Below, in pieces: positions 36,757-49,400 of a stretch of DNA of 64,000 nt. The position numbers and the translations under genes were made by a program. This DNA comes from Microplitis mediator (Eukaryota > Arthropoda > Insecta > Hymenoptera > Braconidae). The stretch is taken from NCBI RefSeq assembly GCF_029852145.1, contig NC_079972.1, positions 5,405,795 to 5,469,794 on the forward strand. Reading direction: 5' to 3'. The notes under the pieces were generated by a model that saw only the letters and a list, made by a program, of their open reading frames with translations, had not been told where the DNA came from and did no database searches. How positions within the stretch are numbered: position 1 is the stretch's first letter; each line of letters opens with the position of its first letter.

Positions 36757-39517
36757 TTAAGTTATTTGATGTGATGAAACTTTACTCGAATGGGAACCCG
36801 TGGGTTTTACGGGTACATTACTTTTGCTGTTGGTAATTGGGCACAGTACCTGCCTGTAAGCTTCTCTGTATAGTTTATTAGTACCGGCATAAATAAAAGG
36901 ATTGATAACAGAAGATGCCCATGCCAGTATTGAAGCAACCACATGTATAATTGGGATTTTGACCTTGTCGTCGATGACGTTGACCAGCATGAGTGGCAAA
37001 AAACATAGCAAAAAACATAAAAATATGGTGAGCATAAGTTTTGTTACTCGAGAATCTTCACGCCTTTGAAATCCAGTGTTACGTCTCATACCGCCGTTAA
37101 CCATATGTGCTTCTAAATTTTTACGACTTTGTCTTACTTTCCAGTAAATACAGAGGTAAGATACAATTATTACAACACAGGGTATTACAAATCCTATGAC
37201 AAACAGCATTTTTTTCGGACTCTTGCCATTTTTATGCAGTATTGTGCATGAAAATGTCTTATGATCAAGTCCAAGTTTCCCCCAAATTCCAGTTAATGGT
37301 GGAAGAAGTAGCGAAAAACTAATTACCCATATCGCTATCAACATTATTGTTATTCCTCGATTTGTATAAAGTCTCGCATAAATATCAGACTTTGATATTA
37401 AAACGTATCTGTAATTTATAAATAAAAAATAAATTAATTAAAATTAAAAATAATTAAAATTGTTTTTAAATTTCTCAGGACCGCAGATTTATTATAGACT
37501 TTATTAATTGCTTTCATATGTGCGTGACCCTCGCTATAAAAAGCAGTACGAAAAGAGAACTGATGACTCATTAAAAACTATTCAGAGTTTAAGTGTCTCC
37601 GTACTTATTTATTAATTATTTAAATTATTAATTAAACAAGCCAGTAGGTTAATTATCAATTAATATATATATTTATATTTATGTTAATTAATTTAAATTT
37701 TTAATAGATTACGAACCTGTTGACAGTTATGGCGACCATACTCAGCAAAGATACAGCAACATTGCCGTAAAAAAATAGCGGAAATATTTGACAAAGTGTT
37801 TCGCCGAGTACCCATGCCTCATTTAAATATCTGCTTGCTGTTAATGGTAAGTTTACAGCGGAAAATATTAAATCTGATATACTTAAACTTATAACAAATG
37901 CTGTTGTTGCATGTCTTCGTAATCTAGTATATTTTAATAGTGCTATTACTGTTACTAAATTACCTGAAATATTAAAAAAAAAATCAATTAATAATTAATC
38001 ATACGTTTTTAGTGTGATATTAAAATATTACGTAAATCAAATCTTCATAAATTAATATTTATTTAAAACAATTTAAGATTTTAATTCCGTTAAAAAATTT
38101 ATAAGAATTTATGACGTAAAAATTAATTTGAAAAAAGTCATTCATTTGGCAATATAATTTTGTGTACTTATATATTTGAATTTATATGGACGATTTTTGT
38201 TTTTTATTCAAAATTCATTTTTTTATTTTTTGCTTGTTTTTGAAAAAAAATATAAAATTGTATATTTGAAAAAATGTATAAAATTGAGAAGTTTGGAATT
38301 TGTGAGACTTTTTTTTTAAATTGAAATTTTGTAGAATTTATACACAGAAAAAAAAGACTTCTTGGCGCAAAAAATTTTTACTCGCCCCAAGAAAATTTTT
38401 ACTTGTCCTAAGAAATATTTTGCGTCATGGAATTGAAAACGAAAATTCGCTTAGAGCGAGAAAAAATTTTCTTAAACCAAGAAAAGATTTTCGGGGCGAG
38501 AAAAAAATTTCTTGCGTCACTAAATTTTGTCAAATCTTAAGAAAATTTTTGTTTCTAATTCATAATGCAAATTTTTTCTTGCGCCAAGAATTACTTTTTT
38601 TTCTGTGTAACTTTTAAAAATTAATTTCAAAAAAGTCATTCATTTTATAAAACTAGAAAATTTCAAATATGACTTTTTTTAAAACTGATTAAAATTTTTT
38701 TAGATCTGACACAAAAGTCAAAATAAAATTAAAAAGTTTCGATTATTTTTTACCTAAAAATAATATTTGAGAACCATGTGGTGCTTTTATTACAAGACTT
38801 AAATATAAAATTAAATTTTACAGTAATTAACCAAAGTAATCTTTATTAATTGACGTAATAATTAAATTACAACTTAATAATTGGTACTTTAAATAATAAT
38901 AATTAATTAAAAAAAAAAGTTGTTGAGATTTTTGAATGAATGATGACTCATAAAACGAAAGCTATAAAATATAATTGTCCATGTCATATTTTTTATTCTT
39001 TAATTCATATATATATATCATTGTCTATCTTAATTGACGTAATTATGATGGCACCAAGTTAAAAGGTGACGATCGTGACGTAGAAAAAAATTTTAATTTA
39101 AACTCCAACCCTAGTGTAACATTTGCTCAAATTAAATTAGTTAATTTTTTTTTTTATTACAAGTTATAATGAACTTAATAAACATGTCATTATGACTTGC
39201 CGGCTCTAGTTGTAATTAACAAACAAAAAATGAAAAAAAAAAACATGAAACTGAATACCAAGATATAAGAAGACAAGCGTTTGAAATATGATCCTCATAT
39301 TTATATTTATATTTAATAGTTAAATATTTTTAAATACAAAGAAGATTGATTGCTGGTTAAATGATCTATTGTATTGAATGTTAGTCATACCAAGAACGCC
39401 AATGATGCTAAATAGTATCGCGCAAACAGCCGCAGTAATTGTCACGGCTCGTGGATAAGCTTGTTGATATCCATGATCGTGATCCTGGATCATTCTCAAG
39501 TCTGTAGTCACGTTCAT
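36757..39517 (-). CDS. moody: G-protein coupled receptor Moody
   Basis: Exons on the minus strand are 39517-39391, 37963-37717 and 37408-36757 (phases 1 and 2), giving 341 aa with seven hydrophobic segments. Exon 1 encodes the short extracellular N-terminus and most of TM1. Exon 2 carries the Moody/Tre1-type segment ATTAFVISLSISD and FFYGNVAVSM, and ends at NRY (124-126), replacing DRY. Exon 3 holds LLLPPLTGIWGKLGLD, FSCTIL, FLCFLPLMLVNVIDD and NPFIY (294-298). These strings match Drosophila Moody better than its relative Tre1. In flies Moody acts in subperineurial glia to organise septate junctions of the blood-brain barrier; the same role here is inferred. The C-tail is Ser/Thr-rich. A long foldback element starts about 30 bp past the stop codon. 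Confidence 0.93.
38340..38610. repeat. MITE family D copy 1 in moody intron 1
   Basis: Ends ACACAGAAAAAAAAGACTTC and TACTTTTTTTTCTGTGTAA. The interior is repeated CTTGGCGCAAGAAA-like words in both orientations. The open reading frame across it is repeat-derived. Confidence 0.85.
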
Positions 39518-40330
39518 CTTGATAATCCTTTTAGTATTTAATCTCTATCTTTTCTTTAAAATTAATTCCTCTCTTACAATTTTTATTTTAAACTCATGAA
39601 CGAACACGTGTAGTAGTTTAATCACTTGTACAAACTCCCGCACATTTTCTCTGTTTATTTATTTATTATTATTTTTTTTTTTTTCGTTTCTTCGAGTCTC
39701 CGGTCTTTTTAAATTAAACTCCTGTCAATCATTAACTTGAGACTACTGACTGGCATACAAAAATAAATAATTGATAAAGTTCAAACAATTATTTAAATAT
39801 AATTTTATAAATCCGATTAAAATAATTCGTACGTGCTTTAAAACTCAATAAAATAAATTTTAAAAATACTTATTGACGCACTTTATCGAGTTTAATCTCA
39901 CAAACACTTTATACTAATCGATTGCCAGCGGATTTATTTTGAATGCAGTTTTTTTTATATAAATATATAGGAGTAAATGCACGTGTGGAGATACGAGTGC
40001 TGGCAAGTAGAGAGACCGCGGGTTGAATAAAACTTTGAATCGCGGGCCGCGTACTGGATTTAATTGCACGCGGGCTTGTGCTTCTGTTTCGTCTTCGGTC
40101 TTTATAATAAAACTTGTTACTTGTTAGTATTACTGACGTTCTTTTTCCTTACATATTACATTTACTGATATATATATATATATATATATAGATATAGATA
40201 TATGTGCGCTCTACTAGAGTTGGTCCACGAGTAAGCAGCGTCGAGAGCTAAATAAGAATTTTCTTATCTCTTCTCCAACACTGTACTCAAATTAGCTTCT
40301 GTTATGACTTTCCTTTTTCCTTCTCTTGCT
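39518..40330 (-). promoter_or_regulatory. moody: Upstream region of moody
   Basis: Contains a GC-richer patch at 39985-40085 and a TA microsatellite. Position upstream of the moody start suggests leader/promoter, but no motif fixes it. Confidence 0.3.
40168..40190. repeat. (TA)n microsatellite
   Basis: A short TA dinucleotide run. Confidence 0.85.
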
Positions 40331-43300
40331 TCTTCTTCGTCGTCATCATCATCTTCCTCGTGGTTTATTTGAAATACCCATTACTTTATAGTTTTTCGTG
40401 GTGAAATAGTTTTCTGTTACCGCATTTTTTTTTATTGGTCACTGTGTCCTGTAAAAAAAAAATCAGTTACAAATCTACTTAACCACTTCCGGTTAATATT
40501 TTCCTTAGTTAATTACTTTATTGTAAAAATAACTATTTATCATTTTTTAATAATTTTATTTTTTAGTATTTTTTTTTAATTTATTGTTGATTAATAATAT
40601 TAAACTTTTTTTTTACTGAAAATATGAATATTAATTAAAATATTTAAATAATAAATGAAATTTAAAAAGGAAAATTTTTGAAATTAATTTATTAAGGAAT
40701 AAATAAATACATTTTTTTAAAATCAATTATATAAAAATTTTTAATCAACAACTTAATACTTCATTATTTATAAAAAAATTTTAAAAAGTAAAATTACAAA
40801 ATTTAATTTATAAATTAAATTTTAAAAATCAAATTTTCAAGTATTTTTCAAATTAATTAAGAAATAAACAAGTAAATTCTTTTAAATTAATTATATACAA
40901 ATTTGTAATTAATAATTGATTTAATACTTCATTATTCATAGAAGTTTTTTTAAAAGTAAAATTACAAAATTAAATATATAAAAGAAATTTAAAAAAAACT
41001 ATAAAGTATTTTTGCAATTAATTTTATCAAAAAGTAAATGAAAATTATTTTCAATAAATTAATAATATAAAACTTTTTAATTAATTATTACATTTCTTAA
41101 CAAGAAATTAAAAAAAAAAAATTTTTACTAAAAAAGATTTTAAAAATTAGTTAAAAATAAAAACTAACAAATACAAATGTTTATTATTTACATTTGTCTA
41201 TATTTAAATTGACAAAAAATATTCACAAATAAACAAGTCCGAACACGTTTTTACTACTGACTTATCTACTTGTTGCGCGGTGAACGCATGAAACTAAACT
41301 AAACCGTAAGGCGTAATGTAAACCCAAACCCAAACTGGAACCGTGCGTCATATCATATCAAGACACTGAAGACCAATAAGAATATTAAGTAAAGGTGAGC
41401 GGGCACATGGTCTCGCTTTGTGATTGGTAAGCCGGGTGGTAGCATATTCTCCAACTGCACTATATAAGTACATATATCCTTCCATATACACATACGTAAC
41501 ATACAACAGGGAATACCAGCTGCAAACTTCCCTAAAAATCATCCCTCATTCTTTTGTACTTTCCAAAGACGTCAAACAATTGGTGTATACATGCATCTCA
41601 TGCAATATTTCCCATTGCGTGTTAAAAACCAAGTAGTTATATACATTTTACTCATACATTTAACATTTTAAATGGAGAGGCACTAAGGGGAACCCTACAA
41701 CCAAAGGGATTATTACAAATACTTTTTACCTTTTAACCTTTACGACCCTCCCTGTTACTTAAAATTTGTACGTTAAAAAATTTTAATTGCGTGAGAATGT
41801 TTAACATAAGTCATTAAATTTTTTAAAACTTATTTGAATTTTAAATCTACTAGAGTACTAGACCTTAAAGATGACTAAACTCTTGTTTATTTACACAAAT
41901 CATTATCTACGACAATAGATATTTCTTTTAGTATTTAAAATTTTTCAAAGGATATTAATCTTTAGTTTTTTTTTTTTCTTTGAAAAATATTTTATTTTAT
42001 CTTTTTCTATGTTTGCTCTTATATTTTAAAATAAATAATAAAAATGAAAAATACATAAACAAGATATTAGAAAAAATTGTGCTAATAAATTATCATTCTA
42101 CTCACGATTGTTACTTTTTTACAAATTATTGCTAATATATAATTGATAATATTTATATTTAAATAACATAAAATAAAAATGTTGTTATTTTATTAATGGA
42201 TTTTATTATAAAAATCATGTATTAATTTAAAACGGGAGATAATATATAATTATTGTAACAATAAAACAATGAAAGATATTAATTTATCTTGACAGTTAAT
42301 TTTTTACTGGTTAAATTGATAATTAATAATCACCGGACTTTACTACATTATTTTATAATATTGATTTGCAATTAACAAGATGAACAATGAACTTTAATGT
42401 TACGTCCTTCCATAAATACTTATGTCAATATTAATATTATTTTTACCATCTTGCAATAGGAAATGATTACTATCTGTATGTGATAATCATTGTCATGCTT
42501 TTATGTCAACTATTCGTTTCTCGTATAGTATAATTATTATTGCCGATAGTAATACTTACCATCTATAGCAATATTTCTTATGTCTGAAAAATTTGTAAAT
42601 TTTGCCTTCTGAGATCGTAATGATTATCATCACGAATAAGAATGGTTACCATCTCCGATAATAATATTTCTTATATTTGAAAAATTTTTGAATTTTGCTT
42701 TCCGAGATAGTAATGATTATCATCTCGGATAAGAATTCTTACCATCTGCGATAGGAAAAGTTAACATAAAAAAATAAGAATCATTAAAATGTAAAAATGG
42801 GAATAGTTACTTCGTTAAGATGGGAAGTATTACCACTTTTTTTTTCAGCGTGTAATTATACATAAAAAACATAATTTTCAATGAAAATTATGGTTTTTTA
42901 AATGACTACCCTGGTCAATAATAACATTTGATTTAGACTTGGTTTATCAAGTCAAAATTTAGATCCGTTTTTCACAAGACAAACTCGACTTTTTTTTACG
43001 AAGATATGAAATTTATTGAGTTTTCGCCTTGGCTTAGACTTAACTGGCTGACTTAATCTCGATTTAAGACGAAAAATTTTTAATCAAGTCGAAATTGGCT
43101 TGGTTTAGATTTATTCGACTTAAATTATAAGGCGAAAAAATCAAAACTAAGGTGATACCTTCGTCGTACTGGAAGTGAAGACAAATAAGTTCAAACTAAG
43201 ATAAAAAAGTTCTAAAAGTTAATAAAAATTTAATTCAAGTCGAAACAGTCGAGATCATTTCGGAAAATTATCGGCAAATCGATAACTTCAAAAGAAAGTA

Positions 43301-44600
43301 ATTTGAAGCGAGCCTCAATCAACTTTATTTTTTACCCGGGTATCAGCTTTAAAATGAATATTATTTGAAATTAATAGACTTATGGACAGTAAAAAAAACA
43401 ATTATTCATATAAAAAAAAATACATTGTGATTTTAAGTTTTATGACATTTATGACTCGAAAATTCAAAGTCATGTAAAAATAAAGTATATAAATAAGTTA
43501 ATTTATAATGATATTTATATTTTATCTTTTAGCTGATTTGAACTTGTTAATAAATTCGAGTAATTTGCTTTCAATTTCAAGGAAAATTTTTAACAGTTTA
43601 CTTATGTCAATATAAATATTATTTGTTATATATACGGATGACTAAATATTTGTCTATAGATATATACATGTCATATCTATTGTAGTATAGTAAATGTAAA
43701 TTTGTAATGAATAAATTTGAGTTTATTAGTCATAGGGTATTAGGTCGTATGAAGAATTAAAATGCGGTATTCAAAATATGTTAACGTCAGCTTTGAGGAA
43801 TAGAAGGTACTACTGCATCTTGTAGTATACAATATATGTATATGTCCATGTATATATGTATATATATTGTTAGTTATAATTTTTTTTTATGTAGTTGTAT
43901 TAGTAGCATAAAATATAAAAGCAAACAAAATATGTTTTATTTTATTTGATAAATAATAATTACGAGAAGCAAGAATACTGAATGAACTCATTGTATGTAC
44001 CCTTCATTCCTTTAACGTATCGCTACTCTATTTGAATTTAACAGAGAGTCATTCATAAGCGACCAAGCTTTAACTGCCTGTACTCTTCATCTCTTTTTAT
44101 TATGTTTTAACTTGTTCATTTTATATGTATATTGTTGTATGTAGATATATATATGTATATAAGCATGTATTATTATATCTGCAGGGACAAAATCGTTAAA
44201 AGTTAATATAATGAGTTGAGTGCTCGCAGGAGGAGTGCGATTGAATATAAATTTTTTTATAATGTCGAGAATAATGTAATCGCAGTGAAAGCTTGAACTG
44301 CATTCTTTGTTTTAGTTTTATTATGCGGAAATCTGTCGTGAATGTAATTCATGTTTTAAAATAGAAGGGGACTTATTTTTATTTATGGAAGCGTAGGAGT
44401 TGCTTAGAATTTGTTTTTTTTTTAAATAAAAAAATTAATAAGTATATTTAGATAAATTAGGTTGCAAATAGTTTAATAATTTAATATTAATTAGTAACCT
44501 GTAGGTTCTATGTAACTGCTGACGGCGACAGAATTTGTTTAATTTGTTATAAATTTAATTGTTTATTTAATCATTTACTCTGGGATGTTTTATTATATTT
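40330..44600. other. Gene-poor interval between moody and LanB1
   Basis: Very AT-rich. Contains a GC-richer segment at 41260-41640 without a recognisable protein, a local tandem duplication near 42540-42750, and a stretch (42920-43320) of repeated AAGTC/GACTT words. No gene supported. Confidence 0.55.
42540..42750. repeat. Local tandem repeat, about 105-bp unit
   Basis: The phrases AATGATTATCATC, GATAAGAAT, TTACCATCT and TTTGAAAAATTT recur in the same order at least twice. Confidence 0.65.
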
Positions 44601-44617
44601 ATTATTGTAATTTAACC

Positions 44618-45630
44618 TGCTCAGTACCATTAGTCGCTAACTTAAACTGTTTAATGCGTTTTTTATAATTTTTATAAAAAAAAATTTCAACTAAAAAAAT
44701 CATTATTGATAAATAATTATTTGTAAATCTAAATATGTTAAAATATGATGTATTAAATTATTTTATAATAGATTATAAATTTAAATTAAGTGACTGTTTT
44801 CAAAATCGCGCTCAGCCGGGCATTTTTTACTTTAACGTTCATTCGTTAGATTAAATTTCGGTTACATCAAATTTTTTAAGAATTGTCATAACTATATCTC
44901 ATTAAATATATTTTTAAAATTGATGAAATTTTATATTATGAAAGAATAAAGTAATATAATTTATAAATTATTTTCCAAATCAATAAACTTATCATAGTTT
45001 AATTGATATTTTTTTGAGCTACTATGGGGCCATGTGTTGACAACTTTTAGTGAGCAACTATGGGTACACTCAAGGACCTTATTTAAAAAATTAATAATAA
45101 TGAATTATCAACATTATTCTTCAAACTAAAATTTCATTCTAATACTTAAAACTGGGTGTCTTATCAGGAAGGCAGGGGAAGAAACCACGTCCTTTCTCGA
45201 CCAACTGTGGTACGTCGACCAATACATGAAATTGGTACTATAGGCAAATCCATTCAAACCGGCATAAGGGAAAACCGAATGCTAAGATTTGATGGACACG
45301 GACTCGTGGCGATTGTTTCGGCACCCACACGCAAAGGACCTCTGATCCTATGGTTATAATATCCGCCAATATTGAGCTTTCTCAATGTTTCGCTTTTATA
45401 ATATTATGGTCGAAAAGAAAGGACTTCGCAGCGCGAGTATGCCCAAAAGGGTGAGGAATCGGCCTCCGGTCGGCGGAGGTGGACTTAGGTCCCGTTACAT
45501 TAATTAAATAATACTTAAAAGTACAAAAAATAACTGTAAAAAAAAATCTGGTTTTTCATATTAATTATTAATTTATATTGAGTAATTTAATCTCACTCCA
45601 ATGAAAAGTGAGCGGTCATAGGGGTTTTTA
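44618..45630. mobile_element. TIR element family E copy 2, carrying an insertion
   Basis: Collinear with the copy at 14046-14727. Right end GAGCGGTCATAGGGG remains. The copy is split by a 358-bp GC-richer insert at 45152-45509. Confidence 0.85.
45152..45509. mobile_element. SINE-like or retrotransposed insert with an 11-bp target duplication
   Basis: GC-rich compared with its host and flanked by AATACTTAAAA on both sides (45141-45151 and 45510-45520). The uninterrupted family E copy has this word once. It begins near GGGTGTC and ends with an AT-rich tail. I saw no Pol III A or B box and no known protein; the open frame at 45156-45359 is not recognisable. Confidence 0.7.
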
Positions 45631-45639
45631 CTATATCAA

Positions 45640-46411
45640 GTAAATTGTTTAATTCGAAGTTTAGAATAGTCAACACTTTTTTAAACAATTTTTTTACACG
45701 GGTATAAAATCGTAAAAATTTTTAATTTCGATTTTAAGATAAAAAAAAAACTTTAGGTTTAAGATTTATTTAATCTAAATAGATTTAAATAAATCTGCTG
45801 ACATCGATGTTGGTCTCATTAGATCTAAATTATTTTTCCCCGGATAGCGATATAATTTCGACAATATTATCTTCATTCTTTTAATACTATAGATTAATTA
45901 TTAAATATTAAAATTTTTATACACTAGGTTTTAGTTCAATAAAATAATAAATTTATTTAATATTTTTATTTATCAGCGTATAAATCGTAACAAAATATCA
46001 AATATTTTGGTTCTGACCAGCTACAAAAACTGGTTTATTTAAATCTTAAATATTTTTTAAAAGTACATTCATTATTCAATATTTAAATCTTTTTTATTTA
46101 TTAATAATTAAGTAAATTTTTTTTAATTTCGTCATCATCAAGAAAAATCTTCTTGATTCTATAATATAAAATAAAATATAATAATAATAATGATAATAAT
46201 ATTAATATTAATGACATTAAAAAAAAAGATTATTAAAAAATGATTTTTAAAACTCGATTAATTCTATAAAATGTATTTACAGACGCGCTAACGCGTTAAA
46301 TGCTTAATGAATTGTTTTTTATCAATAATAATAAATGACACTGAGTGTATGGCACATGCATCGAGTGTCTTAAATCATTAATTAAATTTAAAAATATATA
46401 TTTCATTAAAT
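45640..46411 (-). other. LanB1: LanB1 3'UTR and downstream sequence
   Basis: AT-rich sequence beyond the LanB1 stop on the minus strand. Several inverted AATAAA words; none clearly preferred. Confidence 0.4.
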
Positions 46412-49400
46412 TTAAGTCGAGCATTGCCGATAACTCTGGGCTTTTTGTTCTATTTCAGCTAATTGCCGCACCATTTCGCTATTAAGTGAGTCGACTTCAG
46501 CCATCAGGTCACCAAGAAGTCTATCGTTATCTCTATAGACACTTTCCATGCCATCAAGATCTTTGAATTTCGTTGTTGTATCAGCTGTAAGTTCAGAAGC
46601 TCGCTGCAATAATCTCTTTGCACGTTGAATGTCTCCTTTACTTTTAGTAACGCGGTATGTTAACGAGTCTCCAGCATTCTTGTAGTCCATACCCAGTTTT
46701 TCTGTTTTATCTTTAACTAATCTTGCATCTTCAGCTAATTTACTTAACTCTTTACGCACTTCTTGATTTAAAACAAAGTCATTTTTAACAGATTGTGTCT
46801 GTAAATGTTTCAGTCGGGCCTCAAGTGCTTCAACAGCTGCTGTAGTATTACCAGCTTTTTGTCTCGCTTCTGCTGTTACTTCAGCTACAGCCTTAAGATC
46901 TTTTTCCGATAAAGCGATATCTGTTTCAGCTTTTTCAATCGCTGAAGCTGCGTCATGTTGTGCTTTTTGCGTCTCTCCTAACAAAGATACAACCTAAGTA
47001 CAGAAAATTTAATTAATTAATTAATTAATTAGTCAACTCTTTAATTAACTTATATTTAAAAACAAATTAAATACCTTGCCAGCTTGGGTTTGTTTCTCAA
47101 GCGCCAATTCTTTAGCACGATTAGCTCGTTCTTCTAAGTCCTGTGCCATTCTTAAATCAGCGGCAGTATCGCTCAATATTTTATCAGAATCACTCAATGA
47201 TCCTATGACTTTATTAATATCAGCAGCCAAACTTTCAATTTCATCTGGTCTCAAATGTATATTTTTGCTCAATACGTCTTCGGCTAAATCTCTAACCATA
47301 ACTGGTGTCGGCTGTTCATCATTCAACATCGACCATATTTGTTCATTCATATCTGTTAAATTTTTAGCTAATTCATCTGATTTATTTCTTGCGTCATATG
47401 CATAATTAAATCCATCTTGGGCATTTGATCTTGCTGTTACTGCATCTTGTTTAATGTCCATCATCTATTTAAATAAATAGTAAATTCATTATTTTATAAA
47501 ATAAAATTATAAATTTAAATCGCGTGCCAGGTGACATAAGAGCATATATAAGGATAAATATTTATATGCTCTTTTGGCATTCAGGAATTATAAGAACGTG
47601 AAAAATTTTCTTGTTGGATAATTTTACTTTCCATTTATAGGTATAAAAAAAAATACAAATTTTGAATTTATTTATACGCCCTTATGGTTCTAGGAATAGG
47701 TACCAGAAACCATAAGGACAAAAAAAATTTTTCTCTGACAATTGATATATTTTTTACTGAAAAGTATCAAAATCAAAAAAAATTATGCGCCCTTATGGTT
47801 CCTGGTACTTATCCCGGAAACCATAAGGGCCTATAGATTTTTTTTTCTGATTGTATTTTTCATTGAAAAATATACAAATCAAAAAATACAAATTTTGAAT
47901 TTTTTTTTATGTCTTTATGGTTCTAGGAATAGGTATCAGGAACCATAAGGGCGTACAAAAATATTTTTCTCTGATAATCGATGTCTTTATCATTCAAAAG
48001 TATCCAAATAAAAAAAAAATTATGCGCCCTTATGGTTCCTGGTACTTATCTCGGAAACCATAAGGACGTGTAGATTTTTTTTGCTAATTATATTTTTCAT
48101 CTAAAAATCTAAAAATACAAATTTTGAATTTTTTCATGCGCCCTTATGGTTCCCGATACTTATCCCGAAAATCATAAGGGCGTATAGAATTTTTTTTGCT
48201 AATTGTATTTTTCATCTAAAAATATTTAAAATAAAAAATGAATTTAAAATTTTTGCCCTTATGGTTCTATGGATAAGTACCAGGAACCAGAAGGGTGCAT
48301 AAACCGTTTTTAAATTTTAATACTTTTAAATAAAACATATATTAATTATCAGAGAAAAATTTTTTTTGTACGGCCTTATAGTTCCTGATACTTATCCCCG
48401 GAACCATAAAGGCAAATAAAAAAAAAATTAATAATGAGAAAAATAAGTTAATTAATTACAAAAAAAAATTTTTTCATACGCCCTTATAGTTCTCAGAATA
48501 GGTACCGGGAATCGTAAGGGTGTATAAAATTATTCGGATTTGTATTTTTTCATTTTTAAACTTTTAGATAAAGAAAATTTGTATATGCCCTTATGCCTTT
48601 TTAATGTTATTTTGTTGCTAGGATACAGTCCTTATGAAATTATTATTTTACCTTGCGTAGAAGTTGTTCGGCAGAATCTCTATGAGTTTTAATTTTATCA
48701 GCTTGTTTCTTAGCAACATCAAGAGCTTGATTAGCTTTGCTGACAGCGCCAGCATCGCACGAAATACCTCCACAAAATCCGCAGCCAGCACCACCGCAGA
48801 CGTTGCTACACTCAGTGACATTATCACCGCACATACCAAGATTCAATCCCGGAATATCATTCTCTAGATTGGTCAATTTTTCGTTCAATTTATCGACTGA
48901 ATCCTGACTGCGATCCTGAGCGTCGTCAACGGTAGCACGATTCTTTGCTAAAAGACTTTCAGTATTTTTTCTGTACCTCTCAGCATCGGCAAGAACACTC
49001 GTCGTCTCATTGGCCATTTTTTCAGCCTGTCGCGATTGCTCAGCCATCTGCTGCGTGACATTCAGCGCGCCCTGAACATTAGCTTCTTGCAGTCTCATCG
49101 CTTCTTCTTTCAACAAAGCCGCGCCCTGATGTAAATTATTTGTTCTATTTTTTAGTTTTTTTAATGCAACGTCGCCCAAATTAACCCGCTGACTGACATT
49201 CTCCAGCTGATTTTCAACATCTTCAAGTGCTTTTGTTGACGATGAAATATTACTTGCCAATTCATTAGCCAAATCTTCCAACTCATCAAGATCCTGTGAC
49301 CTTACAGTAGTTTTATCAATCAACGATCGCACTTGGTCAAGTGAATCAATCATTGCATCAAATTGTTGACTGTAAACTCCAGTTGTTCCAACTTTTTGTA

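Noticed and set aside
38321..38617. 98-codon plus-strand frame
   Set aside because: It lies entirely in the family D MITE and consists of repeated Lys/Phe-rich words from the repeat.
45156..45359. 67-codon frame in the GC-rich insert
   Set aside because: No recognisable domain; it sits inside an inserted mobile sequence.
45156..45500. Solo LTR (TGT...ACA ends)
   Set aside because: No 4-6 bp duplication flanks TGTC and TACA; the 11-bp AATACTTAAAA duplication outside them fits LINE-type insertion better.
47525..48600. CRISPR-like repeat array
   Set aside because: Units are hairpins of varying orientation with similar, not unique, spacers, inside an intron of an animal gene.
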